From assembly GCF_000211835.1 (NCBI RefSeq), contig NZ_AEGR01000078.1:1-33222 (forward strand): DNA of 33,222 nt, in the 5' to 3' direction. The stretch is from Hylemonella gracilis ATCC 19624 (GTDB taxonomy: Bacteria > Pseudomonadota > Gammaproteobacteria > Burkholderiales > Burkholderiaceae_C). Below the pieces are notes generated by a model that was given only the letters and a program-made list of their open reading frames with translations, was not told where the DNA came from and did no database searches. This document shows positions 32,705-33,222 of this stretch, piece by piece. Each line of letters starts with the position of its first letter. Position 1 is the first letter of the stretch. The position numbers and the translations under genes were made by a program.

Positions 32705-33222
32705 GTCGTTCCGTCGGTTCGGCGCGTCCCAGAGTGGGCGCGGCCGAACCGCCTTGCGCGAGCTTGAAGACCGCGACGGCCTGCACCAGCCCCTGTGCCT
32801 GGTTCTTGAGGTCGACGGCGGCCGAGGTCATCTGCTCCACCAGGGCGGCGTTCTGCTGCGTGGTCTGGTCCATGCCGCTGATGGCTTCACCGACCTCCAA
32901 CACCCCCGCGCTTTGCTCCGCGCTGGCGGTGCTGATCTCGCCCATCAGGTCGGTCACGCGGCGGATGCTGGCCACCACCTCGTCCATGGTCGTGCCCGCG
33001 CGATCCACCAGCGCACCGCCCTGCTCGACCCGCTGCACGCTGGCGGAAATCAACGCCTTGATCTCACGTGCCGCCTCGGCGCTGCGTCCGGCCAAGCTGC
33101 GCACTTCCCCGGCGACGACGGCAAACCCCCGGCCTTGCTCACCCGCGCGCGCGGCTTCCACCGCGGCGTTGAGGGCGAGGATGTTGGTCTGGAAGGCGAT
33201 GCCGTCGATCACGCTGATGATG
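32691..33222 (-). CDS. Methyl-accepting chemotaxis protein, C-terminal part
   Basis: The frame is open to the right edge of the window, so only the last 177 or so codons are seen. It begins just before the conserved tip, [20 protein letters not shown], then [26 protein letters not shown] and the descending helix with [35 protein letters not shown]. The tip is nearly identical to that of the receptor at 2429-4291, so both should join the same arrays. It ends in ERLSWA, without the long linker or WETF-type pentapeptide of the other receptor, and probably depends on neighbours for CheR docking. The sensor domain is outside the window. Confidence 0.92.
   Translation of the reverse strand, partial: IISVIDGIAFQTNILALNAAVEAARAGEQGRGFAVVAGEVRSLAGRSAEAAREIKALISASVQRVEQGGALVDRAGTTMDEVVASIRRVTDLMGEISTASAEQSAGVLEVGEAISGMDQTTQQNAALVEQMTSAAVDLKNQAQGLVQAVAVFKLAQGGSAAPTLGRAEPTERLSWA

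Overview
The window looks like the chromosome of a GC-rich betaproteobacterium of the order Burkholderiales, most likely family Comamonadaceae. The grounds are the protocatechuate 4,5-cleavage (lig/pmd-type) operon, a Bug/TctC tricarboxylate-type receptor, the ytfG/ytfH-like quinone reductase pair and strongly GC-biased codon use. The assignment to a family is inference; no rRNA or tRNA gene was seen.

Layout. Positions 1-2300 hold a TRAP receptor divergent from a LacI-type regulator, with a near-perfect palindromic operator between them. Positions 2429-4291 encode a chemoreceptor. Positions 4452-7085 start with an N-terminally truncated VOC-family gene, followed by an AT-richer patch of small genes all on the minus strand. 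That patch resembles a remnant of integron gene cassettes and includes an attC-like site, an ADP-ribosyltransferase-like gene and a HEPN-like gene. Positions 7097-8825 carry two oxidoreductases. Positions 8826-9164 carry two inverted copies of an elaborate palindromic element. Positions 9165-14217 hold a three-gene SMC/kleisin/kite condensin operon of the MksBEF/JetABC (Wadjet) kind with no nuclease gene beside it. Positions 14280-16948 hold qorB, an HxlR regulator and an Old Yellow Enzyme.

Positions 16989-23105 (minus strand) are the protocatechuate meta-cleavage operon, transcribed ligJ-ligK-(solute-binding lipoprotein)-ligI-ligA-ligB-ligC. LigAB open protocatechuate, LigC oxidises the semialdehyde to 2-pyrone-4,6-dicarboxylate, LigI hydrolyses it, LigJ hydrates oxalomesaconate and LigK cleaves the product to pyruvate and oxaloacetate. 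A solute-binding-like protein without a signal peptide (23264-23965) precedes the operon. It is divergent from a LysR regulator that is followed by an aroE paralogue and an aminotransferase. A four-gene polyamine-type ABC importer (27525-31544) and a Bug receptor (31712-32704) follow. The window ends inside a second chemoreceptor.

The parts most worth a second look are the cassette-like island with its putative ART/HEPN pair, the paired palindromes at 8892-9122, the nuclease-less condensin operon, and the two solute-binding proteins attached to the protocatechuate cluster.
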